Shown: piece by piece, positions 60,839 to 64,000 of the stretch
How positions within the stretch are numbered: the stretch's first letter is position 1
How the letters are laid out: the number at the start of each line of letters is the position of its first letter
Assembly: GCA_034638255.1 (NCBI GenBank)
Contig: JAWPGT010000012.1
Span: forward strand, 682,001 to 746,000
DNA from: Coprinus comatus
Taxonomy: Eukaryota; Basidiomycota; Agaricomycetes; Agaricales; Agaricaceae
Direction of reading: 5' to 3'
Length of the DNA: 64,000 nt
Notes under the pieces: generated by a model
The model's input: the letters and a program-made list of their open reading frames with translations, nothing else
Databases searched by the model: none
Told to the model about the DNA's origin: nothing
Program-made: the position numbers and the translations under genes

Positions 60839-62105
60839 ATGGTTAGTTTTGTTAAACAATTTCCCGAAACTACCAATTGTTCGCGGGAGTTGCTAACGAT
60901 TCAAGTTTATTAGAATGGGGATATAGAAGCATTGATACTTTCAGGAGAGTTCTTTAATGGAAAAGAAAGGTCATCATCACCTACACGTTCAAATTCACCG
61001 GATGACCTCGGTTGGCATGATGATGAATTGGAATTGAGTCCTGAAGAACAGAAGTATCGAGATATGGGATATGATTCTGATACTGCACGGAATTATGCTC
61101 ATAAAGATCATAAAGAAGTTAGTTCACAAGCTGAATCGATAGGTATGGGACCTGGTAGAACTGGTGTGAAAGGTGTGATAAAGGATAGAGATGAAGCTGT
61201 TGGTATTGAAAGAGAAAAGAAAGTGAAGGAAATGGAAGAGTTGAGAAAGAAGATGGAAGCTAGTAATTTGGGAGGGAAGACTTATTTGGAAGAAGAAAGA
61301 GAAAAAGCTGCAAAGGGGATTGATAGGTTTGATGAATTGGTATTGAAAGAGTTGGAGAGGGAAGAGTTTAAGAGAAATGTATTTGGAGCTCCGAGAACGA
61401 GGTTTGGATATTTGAGAGAGGTTGGAGTGAAACAGTTCGTGAAGGCTGTGGAACAAGAGGAACGAGGTGTCTGGGTGGTGGTCCATATTTATGATCCCGT
61501 ATGTTTGTTTTGTTTTTCTTTTCACCTGCTATTTTTAACCTATCTTTTGTAGTCATTAGACAGATGTTATTATCTAGATGACCTATTATCTCGCCTTGCC
61601 AAAGAAAATCCGACAACGAAATTCCTTAGAGCAAAAGCAACAGCGCTGGAATTCGCAAGGATTAAACCCAAGAACGATGCAAGACCCCCCAACCGATATA
61701 CTCGAAGGATTAAGGAAGAAGACGACGACGACCTGTTCGGAGATGATGATAATGAAAGTGAAGAAGAACCTCAATTAGATGATGAAGATATTGACCTTGA
61801 TGTCCTTCCTACTCTCCTTGTCTATCGTGATGGTCAGTTGGTACACAACTGGGTACGAGTGGATTGGGTGGCTGGCGACGTAGGTGTAGCGGAACTTTTA
61901 ACAAAGTAAGTCATCATGTTATCTTCTTTTCGTACTTTGAATACGAAAGCTTTTGGATAGCCATAATGTTATCTCAAAGGGGGTCTTTCTGCAAGATGAA
62001 AGTTCTCGGTCTAGAAACTCTGACTCTGGTGATGAAGAGTTTCAGGCAAGCTTGGACAAACTCCTGAGACGGTCTGAAGAAATCGATGATCTCGATTGGT
62101 CATAA
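60839..62105 (+). CDS. Phosducin-like protein (thioredoxin fold, G-beta chaperone)
   Basis: The start exon is the ATG alone (60839-60841); a 72-nt intron follows, then NGDIEALILSGEFFNGKERS. A helical N-terminal region (WHDDELELSPEEQKYRDMGY, EEREKAAKGIDRFDELVLKE) leads to the thioredoxin-like phosducin domain: RTRFGYLREVGVKQFVKAVE, VWVVVHIYDPSLDRCYYLDD, TTKFLRAKATALEFARIKPK. A strongly acidic insert (EEDDDDLFGDDDNESEEEPQ) comes before VLPTLLVYRDGQLVHNWVRV. The last exon starts KLLDSHNVISKGVFLQDESS and ends DDLDWS. PhLPs assist CCT in folding G-beta subunits. No redox CxxC is seen, as expected. Frame intact over four exons. Confidence 0.9.
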
Positions 62106-62642
62106 TCTAATACATATTACCTTCGAAATGCACTATCTTTCATGCATGAGCGGGTGTTTTTTTTTGGTTTGTCACTGGGGATCGCATCAACATAGAAATG
62201 TTCCACAGTGGTAATTGTTTCTCGTAAAGGCATGGAACATGTTCTTTGGTATTCATTTAACTGCTGGGCATGGACAATGGAGTAATTGGGCGGAGGGATC
62301 ATTGCATGATTCCGTGCATTTCCACCCAATCTCTCGTACTATCGTTTCGTGATTCCTGATTTGAGACAGTAGAGACATCATAATGACTAGATCAACTTGA
62401 ATAAATGTAGTACTATGTGAAAGGCCCCCTAAGCACTGGGTCCTCCTTCACTATGAGGAGCCCTTCAGACTAGACTGAAGACGTTCTGAGTAAATTTCGA
62501 ATTGACTTGGCTAATTTGGACGCACTGCCACCCGGTAGCACCAAATCCAAATCTGATGTTGTTAGTCACTGAGTACTGCGAGTGTGATGGAACCTTGATC
62601 TTCTCTCACACTATACCACTTAGTTTACTCTCATCGTTGCTC
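62106..62642. other. Intergenic region
   Basis: About 540 bp between two plus-strand genes. No coding signal, tRNA or repeat was recognised. Confidence 0.5.
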
Positions 62643-64000
62643 ATGGCCGCTACTCAAAGTGCTCCCAGAACACATGCTGATCTCGTAGAACTCTTGAAAC
62701 ATGATACTAAGGTGAAAGTAGCAGGTCAGTTAGAAATAAGATATGGACTACGTGCCAGGCTCGCTGAAATGAGTGCTTTCACATAGGTATCGATGGTACG
62801 CCAATCCCTGCGGGTTATATACAGGAAGTACTTATGTTGTTAAAAGTCGATGGCGTCCTTCGAGGAAAATATCTGGTTAATATAGTTCTTCTCTGCCAAG
62901 AGTCACAGTATCCCCTGACGTCATTCTTGTACCCAGTCCAAGGAAAAGTTTCTCAGTGTTTCCAAGACCGACGGGTTCGGGTTCTGCAGCGTGGTGTTGT
63001 AAGTTATATTTATTTTTTGAGCTCCACTGAAAGGATAAAGAGAGATATTGAAATGTTAATGGTGGTTTACAGTGGCTGGGATATACATGATCAGGTTTAC
63101 TCCACTGAACTTTTGATATCAAACAAGGCCAATGGTTATCGTGACCTAATCGCTTGGATAGATTTATCAACTTATCGAAGACTTCCTTGGGAGAATAACG
63201 TTCCTTTCTTTTTGTTAATGTTTAAAGATCCGGATTCCAAGAATGCTTTGTCTGTCGATCCTAGAGGTACTGTGGTTCGTGCTGAACAAAAAGCACTTTA
63301 CTTGGGATATACTCCTTATGCTGGAGTTGAATACGAGGTAGGTTTCGTGGTTCAAATTGTCAACGAGAAATGGGACTGATAATTATGTATTGTATCGCAG
63401 TACTTCAATTTCAAAGGCAAGTTCAAGGTCTGACGCTGGCTTGTGAATGATGCTCATATTTTGGTTACAGAGACCCCAGAGTCAGCGAGCGAGAAACATT
63501 TTGTTAATCTCAACCCACTCACGCCTGGAAGTAAGTGCCGTTATATATGCGTATCTCCTTGACATATAAATAATGATACCTGCCACAACCAGTGCATGGG
63601 TATTCCCTTCTGCGCACTCAGCTGAATAACGATTACTTCCAAGAAATCATAGACAGAGCTTTAGACTTTGACGTACCTGTCGAAGGGCATCGTACGTCTA
63701 CCCTGACAGTAACTTGATTATCACTCATTTTAAGCTGGACTACAGATACTGAAACAGGACCTGGTGTCTTTGAGACGGCTCTAGCTTATACACAGGCCTT
63801 GAGGATGGCAGATAATGCGATATTGTTTAAATATCTTGCTAAGAGTGTTGGAATGAAATATGGCATTATACCAAGTTTCATGGCCAAACCTTGGGGAAGG
63901 TTTGTCGCAGCGGCTATCTACCATTGAGTGTACTGACTTTGATAATCGGTCCAGCTTCCAGGGTGTAGTGGGTAAGTGTCTGCCACAGAAATATCCGTCT
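62643..64000 (+). CDS. Type I glutamine synthetase-like protein (FluG/GS-I family), 3' end outside window
   Basis: Starts at 62643 (MAATQSAPRTHADLVELLKH). Short exons join to KVKVAGIDVDGVLRGKYLSK, then EKFLSVSKTDGFGFCSVVFG, WDIHDQVYSTELLISNKANG, YRDLIAWIDLSTYRRLPWEN, SVDPRGTVVRAEQKALYLGY, TPYAGVEYEYFNFKETPES, TPGMHGYSLLRTQLNNDYFQ and ETGPGVFETALAYTQALRMA. This is the N-terminal beta-grasp domain and the first part of the catalytic domain (EYEYFNFKE with metal-binding Glu; GPGVFE). One intron (63417-63470) uses a GC donor. The frame stays open to the window end near SFMAKPWG. Whether it makes glutamine or a related amide cannot be told. Confidence 0.92.

Overview
The window is nuclear DNA of a filamentous basidiomycete fungus, most likely a mushroom-forming Agaricomycete. 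The grounds are dense genes cut by many 35-70 nt introns with GT..AG borders and CTRAY-like branch sites, no operons and no ribosome binding sites, plus families common in that group: short-start F-box proteins, WY[DE]xEH EthD-like proteins, TDP2-like EEP fragments, low-complexity secreted proteins and a GH17 glucanase. The species was not identified. No tRNA, rRNA, CRISPR array or intact transposon was seen.

Layout. 1-4.6 kb: two minus-strand WD40 genes (WDR53-like, partial; Utp21). 5.4-8.4 kb: a secreted repeat protein whose 3' end is duplicated downstream, with a decayed endonuclease/exonuclease/phosphatase fragment lying exactly between the two copies. 8.5-16.7 kb: SRP receptor beta, Sar1, glia maturation factor, an MFS transporter and a GH17 glucanase. 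17-24.6 kb (minus): an F-box protein, a multipass RING protein of Asi1/3 type, mitochondrial ribosomal mS38 and a conserved orphan that resembles a domesticated retropepsin. 25.3-33 kb: an acidic secreted protein, Ubc9, an F-box protein, dynactin p27, Snu13, a gamma-glutamylcyclotransferase-like protein and proteasome beta5. 33-40 kb (minus): an amino-acid permease and a LIM-domain protein separated by about 2 kb of gene-free DNA. 41.4-43.6 kb: two tandem EthD-like genes, the first frameshifted. 44.4-56 kb (minus): a SAC/hSac2 phosphoinositide phosphatase, a Zn2Cys6 regulator and a DHHC palmitoyltransferase. 56.8-64 kb: phosphopantetheine adenylyltransferase, a GPI-anchored heme-peroxidase-like protein, a phosducin-like protein and the 5' part of a type I glutamine synthetase.

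Most genes are housekeeping and not functionally linked. Secretory traffic recurs (Sar1, SRP receptor beta, SAC phosphatase, DHHC enzyme), as do cell-surface and wall proteins (GH17, two low-complexity secreted proteins, peroxidase). Four otherwise well-conserved reading frames (SRP receptor beta, mS38, LIM protein, EthD copy 1) carry an apparent one-base shift. That suggests consensus errors in the assembly, real decay, or both. The best candidates for something new are the retropepsin-like orphan, the peroxidase with an extra C-terminal module and GPI signal, the repeat-built secreted protein, and the repeat-flanked EEP relic.
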